Source: Tribonema minus (Eukaryota; Sar; Xanthophyceae; Tribonematales; Tribonemataceae). From it: DNA of 64,000 nucleotides. Location of the stretch: NCBI GenBank assembly GCA_017506865.1, contig JAFCMP010000368.1, positions 310,001 to 374,000 on the forward strand. Reading direction: 5' to 3'. The position numbers and the translations under genes were made by a program. This document shows positions 35,430 through 47,300 of the stretch, piece after piece (the first letter of the stretch is position 1; each line of letters begins with the position of its first letter). Under the pieces are notes generated by a model, which saw nothing but the letters and a program-made list of their open reading frames with translations, was not told the origin of the DNA and made no database searches.

Positions 35430-36062
35430 CAACGTGGCAGCACAGAGGCCTTCGGTGCAAGTCCTACTGGAGAATGGGATCCCAGCTTCTTGCGCAGTGA
35501 GGGCGTGCGACAAGCTGCAGAAAGCTGTGCGGGCAGCTGCGCTGCCGGAGTCCTGGGTCGAAGGACCCGGGACCTGTGTGCGGCTGAGCACGCGCGCTGT
35601 ACGTTTTCTTATCATCGCTTGAGGGCAAGGAACCCTGTATCATGCCTTACTGTTGGCTCCTAGCGCACACAGCGTGCGCCTACGCGCATCCCGTTCCACT
35701 AACCACAGCTACCGCTACGGCGACTACCCTCCCGGCAGTTGCAGAACTCCCAGCAGCAGCTGCTTGACTGCACTCAGGCTCCAGCACACACGTCCGCCCT
35801 CAAGTCGGAGGGCTGCGCTTGTCGAAAAGCCTGTGATATTCACATTGCAGCAGCAATGGTGCAGGCGCTTTTTGCGCCACCTGCGGAAGACGATGCACGG
35901 GGAGGCGATGGAGTTCCTAGTGGAGCAGCAGCGTGCATCTGCGCTTAACGTGCTGGACGGCCGGCGGGGCACCTATTCCCTTTCGCCAGGGACCCTGGTG
36001 AATTGCATCCTTGTACTGTTGGCATGGCCGCCGAAGGACACAGCGGAGGGGGGCATGGCGCT
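35430..36062 (+). repeat. Diverged inverted repeat, left arm
   Basis: Reads VQVLLENGIPASCAVRACDK, then RAALVEKPVIFTLQQQWCRR, LRKTMHGEAMEFL and LAWPPKDTAEGGMAL. The same order is readable on the minus strand of 37,075-36,480 with frameshifts. The frame ends just before the palindromic 90-bp units. Confidence 0.65.
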
Positions 36063-36375
36063 CTGAGTTCCTAGTAGAACTCAGTTCTACTGCTTAGTAG
36101 AACTCAGTTCTACTACTACAACTACTACTACTGCTATTAGTGGAACTGAGTTCTATTAGGTTCTACTGCTACTACCACTAGTAGTAGAACTCAGTTCTAC
36201 TAATACTACAACAACTACTACTGCTTTTAGTGGAACTGAGCTCTATTAAGTTCTACTACTACTACTACTAGTAGTAGAACTCAGTTCTACCAATACTACA
36301 AAAACTACTACTGCTATTCGTGGAACTGAGCTCTATTAAGTTCTACTACTACTACTACTAGTAGAACTCTAACCC
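36063..36375. repeat. Three tandem ~90-bp palindromic units
   Basis: Each unit contains GTAGAACTCAGTTCTAC, an almost perfect palindrome, plus (ACT)n. Units start near 36,100, 36,190 and 36,280. They form the centre of the surrounding inverted repeat and end in a CCCTAACCCTAG block. The strand could fold into a long hairpin. Confidence 0.75.
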
Positions 36376-36479
36376 TATCCCTAACCCTAGGAACGCATAC
36401 GCCACGGCCCTAGGAACTCATGCGCCACGGCCAGAACGCCATGGGCATGAGTTCCTAGTAGCACTAAGCTCCTAGTAGA

Positions 36480-37075
36480 GCAGAGCGCCAGGTGTCCTTC
36501 GGCGGCCATGCCAACAGCACAAGGATGCCGTTCACCAGGGTCCCTATCGGAAGGGGATAGGTGCGCCTTTGACCGTCCTGCACCTCAAGCGCAGATGTGC
36601 GCTGCTGCTCGGCTGGGAAGCCCATCGCCTCCCGTGCGTCGTCTTCCGCACGTGGCTCACAAGCGCCTCCGCCGTTGCATCTGCCTGCTGCGATGTGAGC
36701 ATCGAAGGCTTTTTGACAAGCGCGGCCCGCACAGCTCCTTGCAGCTTCTCGCGCGGCCCCACTTTGGCAGGCTGCTGTTGGTTTCCGTTAAACCAAGAAC
36801 ACACTAAGAAGAGGTTTTAAGAAGGAAATACCTCCTTAAGAAGCTGAAATCCCATTTTCTGCACGTGGCTCACAAGCACCTCCCTGCCTGCTGCGATGTG
36901 AACATCAAAGGCTTCTTGACAACCGTAACGCAGCCGCACAGCTTTCGGCATGTCGCGCTCTCACTGCGCAAAAGGCTGGGATTGCATTTACCAGCAGGGC
37001 TTGCACCGCAGGCCTCAGGCGCAGCGGCAGCGGCAGCGGCAGCAGCAGCAGCAGCAGCAGCGGAGGCATCGTCCT
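36480..37075 (-). repeat. Diverged inverted repeat, right arm
   Basis: Minus-strand reading VQALLVNAIPAFCAVRARHA, RAALVKKPSMLTSQQAD, VRKTTHGRRWASQPSSSAHL matches the left arm. A segment is also duplicated within this arm (about 36,645-36,740 and 36,855-36,950: CACGTGGCTCACAAGC...GATGTGA). Arms are clearly older than those at 56-60 kb. Confidence 0.6.
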
Positions 37076-38160
37076 TGGATCGCACTTCATAAGGCGTGTG
37101 CATGCATCATGCCAGTGGTGTTGCTGAATTAGTAGTGAAGCAGTGTACATCATCAGCATATCCTCTTCTGTTATGTGGATGCATACACGTTGATTGTGAC
37201 TGGGAACGTATAGCTCGCCTCCGTGCCGGAAACGGACTAACCCTAACCCTAACCCAAGGGCTAACCCTAACCCAAGGTCTAGGCAGACACCAGACTCGCG
37301 GCTGGTGCATGTATTGCTGACGGTGATCACTTTAAAGAAGAACCATCGACACGCGAAACTTGCATGAAACTGGCACGTCAGTGCTCAGCAGGACCCAACT
37401 TCAACACGTGCTGAGCTGTGCGCCGTCACACAATGGAGCCAGCTTGTGTGAGTCAGTGCTCTGCGCTGGCTTGAAAGTGAGGCAATGGCCCCCTTCACAA
37501 GCATACAAGTGTGTGAGTAAGTGCTCTGCGCTGGCTTGAAAGGGAAGCAATGGGTCTATGCATTGGCAAACAAGCTAGAATTATGACCTGCTGATCCAGT
37601 CGTGGTTGGGACACGTGGCAGCAGGGACGGCCGTCAACAACGGCAGCGGAGCCGCTGAGCACTGGTCACACGACATGTCCAAGCATCACGCTATGTAGTG
37701 GCTTAAACAGAGCTATGTAGTGAAGCACTCAAAACAGGTTGCATGAACCAAAACTGATGTCCTTCTACTACTGTCCACATATCCAGTTTGATTCATCAAG
37801 TTGTTTTGTGTCTCGCTGAACACTGCCATCATTGTCAGGTCACGTGGCAGCAGGCGTGGCAGCAGCGGCGGCAGCGGAGCCGCTGTCGCTTTAGCACTGC
37901 TCACACGACATGTCCCAAGTACAATCTGACTACTGTTACAACTGCCTATCAAGTTTGCTTGCTTTTATCAAGTTACGTTTTCACAGGTTATTTTGTTGTC
38001 TCGCATCACGGCCAGGTCACGCGGCAGCGGCAGCGGAGCCGCTGTCGCTTGAGCACTGCTTACACGACATGTGCAAGCACAATCTGATGTACTGCTTCTA
38101 CCGCGCACAGTTTGTGTGACATGCATTTCTTGTCTCGGTGAACACTGCCATGATTGTCAG

Positions 38161-38327
38161 GTCACGTGGCAACAGGCGTGGCAGCAGCGGCGGCAGCAGA
38201 GCCGCTGTCGCTTGAGCACTGCTCACACGACATGTCCAGCCGCGCCATACCCGCTCTGAACGAGTCGCTGGTGCAGACATTCGGCGACGGCATCGCACTT
38301 GAAGATGTGAAAATACTGCAAGCACAG
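38161..38327 (+). CDS. Acid phosphatase, first recognised exon
   Basis: Enters with two bases, codes HVATGVAAAAAAEPLSLEHC and GDGIALEDVKILQAQ, and joins VVVRHGSRTP in phase 0. This places it where the 'L..V.v..RHG' strand should be. Three decayed copies of its 5' end lie upstream (37,600-38,085) and three of its 3' end downstream (38,400-38,660). Confidence 0.6.
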
Positions 38328-41300
38328 GTGCGTAGGAAGGGGTTGGGGTTGCTGAACGGTCCACAACTCTTTTTTGAAGTGTCGCGGAGTATGGTGATGG
38401 AAGCGAGCGTGTGAAAATGCTGCAAGCACAGGTGCGCACACTTGATGTTTTGTGGACTGGAAGACGATCGGCGACGGCGTTGCACTTGAAGATGAGAAAA
38501 TACTGCACAGGTGCGCGCACTGAATGTCTTTGTGAACTTGAAGTGATCGTGCGAGCTTATGCGAGAGAAGACTGCTGTTGTCTCATGGCAAGTGCGCGGA
38601 ATTCATGGCGGCGCATTTGTAGATGTGAAAATACTGCAGGCACAGGTGCGCAAGGCAGGAGAATGAACTTCAACCCTGCCATTGTCTCCAAGTCACTGCT
38701 CAGAATACATGCGAAGTGCCACCAAACACAGTGAAGGACATGTGAAATAATATTTTTGTGGAGTTGACCTGCTCATCGCCACTTTCGGGGATTGGGGAGA
38801 GCGAGGGACAAGTTGAAGTTGTGACGACACCGACGCCGCGAGGCAGGAAAACATTGGCGTTCACAGTGCGAAGGGCCGCTGGTGCTGCTGGCCCCAGATA
38901 AACTTCGTTGCACCAAATGTACCAGTACCGTAGGTACAGATGCACATGACCATGCTGCGGTTTGTGTTGAAGTGAGCGATCGCGGGGAGATCTACTTGCT
39001 GACGCGTCCATACTAGAGAGTGCCAGAACATGTACCAATGCAGTGGGCACAGGCACCGCAATGTTGATGTTGAATGTCATGCTGACATTGCTATCATGGG
39101 GAAAGCAGAACAACGCCTCATCTCAAATCTTCAGGTTTATATTCCGCGCCAATTTACCATGTTTGCTGATATTCTCTTCATGCCCTATCTTCATCTGGAC
39201 CGGCACACTGCCCCTTATTATGCTTAGTCCGCCTTCTTGGCAGGAAAGGCTTGCAGCGTTCTTTACGTCTATGATAGTTTTAACTGAAAGGGTGAGGGTT
39301 AGGGCTAAACCTAGGCCTAACGCTAACCCTAGCTGGCCCCAGAACAACGCCTCATCCTCATCTCAAAGCTTGAAGTTTGTCTTTCCGTGCAACTCTGCGA
39401 CGCTTAGCTGCTATTCTCCCCATGTCCTATCTCTACTTGATCAGGCGTACTGCCCGTTGTTGTGCTTGTTTCCACTTCGTGGCAGGCAAAGCTTGCAGCA
39501 CCCTGGCGCCTCTTGTTCTTAGGGGGTTAGGTCTCACCTTACCTTAGGGTTAGGGTTAGACCTATGCTCAACCCTATGAGGGTGCATTGGGCGAACTCCA
39601 TGTTCTCACACTTGCAGCTGCCGTGCTCATGATTCAGCTGTGACGCTGACGGCTCAACTGCAATCTATTGTTACGACCCAGCTACGTATGGTGCTCGCGG
39701 CGCTGACCCTAACCCTAACCCTAAACCCTACAAATGCCGCTCGCGGCTCACAAGCATGGCTTGAAGTTTTCAGTAACCAAGCATGTAACCAATAGTTGTA
39801 CAACTTTAGAAAAATACCAAGAACTGCAAGATTCAGGTGAACTACGGAAGTGCAAGCAATAAATCAATGTTTCAGGTCTGTCTGTTGAATCGCCATCAGA
39901 CTTGTATAGAAGACACCAACTAAACTGGCGCTTTTTTTTTCAGCGGGGGTTTTGTGCAAATACGTATTTCATCTAAGACTGGAAGACCGCAGGCCGCTTG
40001 TGGCTTTGAGGATTTCTCAATTTCCATCCAACACATAAGACAATTTCCTGCACTATCCAAAAGATCATGGCAACAAGAACTGCTACCCCCACAGCTGAAT
40101 TGTGCAAGCTCACAGCGCAACTGCTGCTCACGGCTGCAATGCTCACCGGCGATGTTGTTCTCACAGCTCAGCTGCGTTGACCACAGGGCTCAGCTGCGAT
40201 GCTCACAGCTGTAACGCTCATGACTCAGCTGAAACGCTCACACCAAAGCAGCGATGCTCAGCTGCCACGCTCGCCCAGCTGTGGTGCTCACGGCTGCACC
40301 GCGGCTCAACCGCTGTGCTCACGGCTCAGCTGCTACATCATCGCTCAGCTTACCAGCTACATCAAGCTCACCGCGGCTCCACCGCTATGCTTACAGCTCA
40401 ACTGCTACATCAACGCTCTGCAAATCAGCTACATCAACGCTCAACTGCTACATACGCTCTCACGGCTCAAACTGCTACATCAAACGCTCAGCTGCTACAT
40501 CCACGCTCACCAGCCTTGGTCACATTTCAACTGCTACATCAGACGCTCAGCTGTGTTGACTGACATGTGCTGCGCGCAGGTGGTCGTGAGGCTCAATAGC
40601 TGTGGCCACGGCTCAACTGTCATATTCGGTGCTCACAGCGACATCAAACGCTCAGTTGCTGTGCTCATAGCTCAGCTCAGCCCGTTCATTTACGCGCGCA
40701 GGTGGCAGTTGGTATGCTCCGCCGTAGCTGCTACATGAACGCTCAACTGCTATGCTCTCACACGGGTCAGCTGCTACATCTGCTACATCAATCGCTCAGC
40801 TGCTATGCTCACCGCTCGCTCTTTTTTCTTTCTTTCTCGCGCAGGTGGTGGTGAGGCACGGATCACGAACCCCTTGGGGCGCGTTCTCGTGCTGGCGCGA
40901 TTACGATGTACAATGGGACTGCAATGTGAGTGACTCTCCTCATGTAGACAATTAGGGTAAGGGGTAGGGTTGGGGTTAGGGCTAGTGAACATATCGGGAG
41001 TGTTCTCTCGTCAGGCTGACAAGTAGGGTTAGGTTTAGTGTTAGGTTAGGGCTATCAAAACCCCTTGGGGCGCGTTCTCATGCTGGCGCGATTACGATGT
41101 ACAGTGGGACTGCAATGTGAGTGACGCTCCTCATGCATGCAACAAGGGTTAGGATTAGGGTTAGGGCTTTTGAACCCCTTGGGGCGCGTTCTCATGCTGG
41201 CGCAATTATGATGTACCGTGGGACTGCAATGTGAGTGACTCTCCGATGCGCGCAGACAATGAGGGCTGGGGTCAGGGTTAGGGTTAGGCGATCACGATGT

Positions 41301-44300
41301 ACAGTGGGACTGCAATGTGAGTGACGCTTTTCTGCATGCAGACAGTGAGGGCTAGGTTTAGTGTTAGAAGAAGAACTATGTATGCTCGTCAAGGGTTCAG
41401 CTCACTGTTCCTATTGCCGCCTGCGCTCACAGACAACTACGGTGGAGCGACCCAGCCCGGTGGTCCTGACAAACGGCAGTTACATTGGCGATGGGCAGCC
41501 GCCCATGTTCAGGAAATTGTACGAAGATTCCGGAAAAAGCGCCAACACGCTGCTTGGCGGGACGTGCATGCTGGGGCAGCTGCTGGTAAGTTTCATACTT
41601 CATACTTCGAAGTAGAAGTACATTTTCGGCCCTTGCGCAATTAGGTTGAAGTGTAGTGGCTGGCTTCGGGGGTTAGGCGTAGCAGTACGGCGACCCTGGC
41701 CCTAGGGTTAGGGTTAGCTGGTGAGGCCAATGGCAATGTGCCACAGACATTGACAGCTTCTGCGCATTCGATTGAAGACCATGCGGCGGCCTGCTTGGCA
41801 TTATGGTTAGGGTCAGGATTAGGGTTAGGTTATGGGTTAAGTTAGGGTTTCCGCGTCGCAGCTGATGCCGGTATGCCGCTATGTGGGTCCAGGTAAGGCT
41901 CCCGCTGCTTGGTGCTCATGTATTTCTGCAGAGGACAGCCTGTAGCAGCACGTGGCCAACGGGAGTCTGCTGAGGAACGCCGCAGTTCATCGCAAGTTTA
42001 CTGTGCTGATGTCCCGTTCATTATGAGTTCACTGTGCTAAATATACCCTATGCTCATGTATTGCTGCAGGAGGACGGACTGCAGCAGCATGTGGCCAAGC
42101 AAAATACATGCCACGGTTCATCTTGAGTTCACTGAGTTGGTGTACCCTGTACTCGTGCACTGCAGTAGGAGGACGAACTGTCACAACAGCACATAGCCAT
42201 CGCAGACCTGCTGAGGCATGCCGCAGTTCATCATGAGTTCACTGTGCTGGTGTACCGTGCACTTGCATACTGTTGCTGCAGGAGAGGCTGCAGCAGCAAA
42301 TATGCAAACCTGCTGGGGCATGTGCAGTTCATCATGAGTGCACTGTGCTGGTGTATCATTTGCTCATGTACTACTGCAGGAGGAGGGACTGCAGCAGCAC
42401 GTGGCCAATGGGAACCTGCTGAGGGACGCCTACATCTGCAAGGGGGGGGCGCAGTGCCTGTTCCAGGACGACCTGGAAGCGGTGTCAACGCTCATCAACG
42501 GCAGCGCATCAGGTTAGCGCTCAATCACATGTCGTGTATGCTTTGCAGTACATTTAGATGAGAGGGAAGTCAGTGGAAGCACTCACGCACTCGCAGTATC
42601 GCTGTTCGAAGCGAAAGCACGACGAACACACAAATTAAGAAATGCCATCACGGTGACAGTGATGTGTCTGTTTGGAAGCGGTGTCGACGCTTATCAACGG
42701 CAGCGCATCAGGTGAGCGCGAACCCTAACCTAACCCTACCCCTCACCCTAACCCTAAGACGATATGAACAGTGAAACCTGTCCCCAGATGCACCCACAGT
42801 TTCGCTGAATTTTTTTGTAGAGAAAGCGCGATAAATACACAGATGAAGACATGCCATCACGGTCACAGTGGTGTGTCTGTTGGAAGCGGTTCAACGCTCA
42901 TCAACGGCAGCGCATCAGGTGAGCGCTCAATCACATGTCACACGTGCTTTGCAGTACACTCAGATGAGAGGGAAGTCAGTGGAAGCACTCACGCACTCGC
43001 AGTATCGCTGTTCGAAGCGAAAGCACGACAAACACACAAATTAAGAAATGCCATCACGGTGACAGTGATGTGTCTGTTTGGAAGCGGTGTCGACGCTTAT
43101 CAACGGCAGCGCATCAGGTGAGCGCGAACCCTAACCTAACCCTACCACTCACCCTAACCCTAAGACGATATGAACAGTGAAACCTGTCCGCAGATGCACC
43201 CACAGTTTCGCTGAATTTTTTTGTAGAGAAAGCGCGATGAATACACAGATGAAGACATGCCATCACGGTCACAGTGGTGTGTCTGTTGGAAGCGGTTCAA
43301 CGCTCATCAACGGCAGCGCATCAGGTGAGCGCTCAATCACATGTCACACGTGCTTTGCAGTACACTCAGATGAGAGGGAAGTCAGTGGAAGCACTCACGC
43401 ACTCGCAGTATCGCTGTTCGAAGCGAAAGCACGACAAACACACAAATTAAGAAAAACCATCACGGTGACAGTGATGTGTCTGTTTGGAAGCGGTGTCAAC
43501 GCTCATCAACGGCTTTGCATCAGGTGAGCGCGAACCCCAACCTAACCCTGACTTTAACCTTAACCCTGACCCCAAGACAATATGAAAAGTTCCCGTTCGC
43601 ATGGTGAAAAAGTGGTGCCACGTTTGAGGTGTGGCATTGCTTGCGTGAGCAAGGTGAACATCAGTTGAGCACTGTGACATCATTGGTACGCCAACTTGCG
43701 GTGTCAACGCTCATCAACGGCTCTGCATCAGGTGAGCGATCGATAATAAGATAGAAGTATGAGTAGCTAGGACCCGTTAAAAAAAAAACTTGCCTGCTCA
43801 ACGCACTCACATCTGCCAACGCACTCACAGCATCGCTCTCAGGAGGAAACCGCGCTTGACATTCACCTTACATGCTATCACGGTCACAGCGGTGTGTCAC
43901 TTGGCGGTGCCGTTAGCTCTTATTGACGGCACCGCATCTGGTGAGAGGCTGGTGTCCAGATTGTCGAACTTCAAGGCACTCATGCATCAATTTCAAGCGG
44001 TGACGTTTATCACGTGCCACGCAGCCTCAATTACTTCGAAGTACTTCGAAGTATGACTTTTAGCATGGGACCTTTTGTTCTGCTTCAATCTTCAGTTTTA
44101 GGTAATAACAAACCTTACTCGCTTTCACATTCAAATAGAAAATCCGCACATGAGTGACACCACCATTGCTCCTCGTGGCGCCTGCGGAAGGGAGATGCAG
44201 AGCCAAACTTCAACATGAATGCGTGCATGGCAGCACCTTTCTTTGATGTTTTCCTCCAGTGTCACTCGCATATGGTGACGTCAGCATTCCGTGCCACTGT

Positions 44301-47300
44301 GACTGCGACAGGCGAGGTGCGACTGCGGAGCACTGACTTGCAGCGCACGCTGCTGAGCAGGCAGACTGTCACAGAACTTCACCTTAAATGCGTGCATGGC
44401 AGCACCTTTCCCTGATGACGTCTTCCTCCGGTCATTATCGACTTCTCATCATCAAATCCGTGTCATCACTGGGCTTTGTGGCATGCGAGGTGCGGCTGCG
44501 GAGCACTGACTTGCAGCGCACGCTGCTGAGCGCGCAGACGCTGCTTGTTGCCCCACCGAACTTCGCCATGCATGCGTGCAAGGTAGCATTTTCCCCTGAT
44601 AGTCTTTTCCTCTAGTGCCACCTGTCAAATAGTGAGATCATCATTCCCTGTCATTTTGATTGCAGGCGAGGTGCGGTTGCTGAGCACTGACCTGCAGTGC
44701 ACGCTGCTGAGCGCGCAGACGCTGCTGTCACCGAACTTTAACTTCAATGCGTGCATAGTCGCACCATTGTCTACAATGATGCTTTGTTGGTTTTCTCTCT
44801 CCAGTGTCGACCGGTGAATGGTAACGTCATCATTCTTTACCGTTGCGATTGCGGCAGGGGAGGTGCGGCTGCGGAGCACTGACTTGCAGCGCACGCTGCT
44901 GAGCGGGCAGACCCTCACGGCGACGTTCTTCGACGTGGCAGCGGCGCGTGCAGCAGCGCTCGACGCACTGTATAGGCCCGACGCGAACGTTAATGGCACT
45001 GGCACCGGCCCTTTTCCCAATGCTACTGCTGACTCACAAGGGTGAGTCTATGTATGTTTCAGTCAGGGTAAGGGTTAGGGTTAGGGATAGGGTTAGGGTC
45101 ACGCGCGCAGCAGCGCTCGACGCACTGTACGGCCCCGACCCGAATGTCAACGGCACTGGCACCGGACCATTCCCGAATGCTACCGATTCACAAGGGTGAG
45201 CTTCATTATTGGTCAGGGTCTGGCCCCTTGCCTAATATCCTTTTTTTTCAACGGCGACTCCGATGCGTGTCAGTAGGGTATCGAGTGACGGTGCGTTGGA
45301 TGCAAACGTCGATGGCACTGGCACCGACCCTTTCCCGTATGCTACTGATTCATATGGGTGAGTCTATGTATGCATCGATTAGGTTAGGGGTAGGGTTAGG
45401 ATTAGGGTTAGGCTTAGGGTCAAGCGCGCAGCAGCGCTCAACGCACTGTACGGGCCCGATGCGAGCATCAATGGCACCGGCGCTGGACCCTTCCCAAATG
45501 CTACTGATGCGCAAGGGTGAGCCCATGTATGCGTCGGTCAACGACTGGCTCCTCATGTTCCCTATTCACAAGGGAGATGTGTTTGGGTCAGAGCTAGGGT
45601 TCTGGTCGACAGTGTGATGGATGCGCTGTACAGGACCGATGCAAACATCTCAACGGCATCGGAGCCAGCCCCTTCCCCAATGCTACCGATATACACGGGT
45701 GAGCTGAAGAGCTTCGCACAGCGTGGTTCTCAAGCGCAATCCCTACATAAGGGTAGGAGTCGTACAGTCGAGTTAACAGAGTTAGGGTGTAATAGACCTA
45801 GGGCTAGGGTTTCGGTCGACAATGCGTTGGACGCAGTGCCTGAACCCGCTGACTTGTGTCCTGTCAACATTGAAGCTCAAATAGTACTCCACTTGTTGGA
45901 CTCTAAAGTTTGCAATGCATGCTGTGCTGTTGCCTCTCTAGCCACAGCGCTTCCGCTGACGACACTGGCACCCCTACTGGCGTTGACTTCGGGCTGCTGA
46001 CCGGGGAAGCGCTGATTTGTGCTCGTTCAACATTGAAGTTGAAGTAGTGCTTCCACGTGAACTCTAAATTGCGATGCTGTGCTGATGCCCCTCTTGTCAC
46101 AGCGCTTCTGCAAACGATACTGGCATGCCCATCGGCTTAGCTGACTGGGGACGCGCTGATTGTGCCCAGCCAATACTGACGTTGAAGTTAGCATGCCACG
46201 CTTGAACTTCAAGTTGAGATGCGCGCTGTGCTTTCGCTTCTCTGGTCACAGGGCTTCCGGAAATGACACCGGCATTCCCATTGGCGTAGACTTGGGTCTG
46301 CTGACAGGGGACGCGCTGATTGTGCCCTGGCACACTGGCGACTATGCTGTTGACAGGCTATATACAAACGAGCAGGCCTGCCCAAGGTGAGTGCATTGTG
46401 TAATGCATCGGGTCATCGTTCATTCACTTTCATGTGAGTTTCATGTACTGTGCACAAATATATGCTTTGAAGTGTCGTATTTTGAACAGTACATTCAAGT
46501 AGAGCTTGATCTAATTAGTATTGCAAACATGCGTCCTCGGAGTATTGGCACACTGGCGACTATGCTGTCGACAGGCTATACACAAAACGAGCAGGCCTGC
46601 CCAAGGTGAGCCCCATGATGCATGGCATTTTGTTGCGTGTGCTAGGGGTAGGGTTAGGGTTAGGTAAATAACCCCAAATGTATATACTGCACGTGTGTGC
46701 AATGCTTTGCAGTATATATTGGCGACTATGCTGTTGACAGGCTGTACACAGACAAGCAGGCTTGCCCTAGGTGAGCCCTGTTGTGTAGTGCATGGCATGA
46801 TCATTCATTGACTTTCATGTACTGTGCACATCTGTACATTTTTTGGTTCAAATACAAAAATATATCCCCAAATGGATACCACGTACATAACGGCACACTG
46901 ACAACTATGCTGTTGACAGGCTGTAAAAAAGCGAGGCAGCGTGTTTCAGATGCACGGGCATGCAGTGTACGATGACTTGCTTTGGCAGTGCTTCTGCATG
47001 CATACTTCAACTAGAAGAAATTGTGCCTGCATTCGCTGGTCTGCTCGTATTGCAATTGCCTGTCTTAGCAAGCTCACCTCTGGGTCTCCTCTGGCATGAG
47101 TAGTTGGGCGTGCAGGCGACTACTCCTTTGATTTCCAACTTCAAGAATGACGTGCTTCAAGTATTACATTTTTAAAAGTGAACTTGTGAAAGTATCTCAA
47201 CTTCAAGTAACTCTCCCGCATCGCCTCCGTACCATCTCCTTACTGAGCTGCTAACCTGACCCTAACCCTAACCCTAAATAAAAAAGCCTCGCTCCGAAGT

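Larger units (their letters stand above)
34406..37600. other. Head-to-head interval between genes 3 and 4
   Basis: The TGS1-like gene starts leftward at 34,405 and the acid phosphatase runs rightward. The missing signal-peptide exon of the phosphatase should lie here or just before 38,160, but none was convincing. The 35.4-37.1 kb inverted repeat occupies the middle. Confidence 0.4.

Noticed and set aside
40102-40738. Overlapping open frames of about 150-180 codons
   Set aside because: They are produced by the short-unit minisatellite and carry no motif; the minisatellite lies within an intron.
43790-44056. Small open frame between fourth and fifth phosphatase exons
   Set aside because: It contains only decayed exon-end echo and low-information sequence; adding it would break the phase chain.
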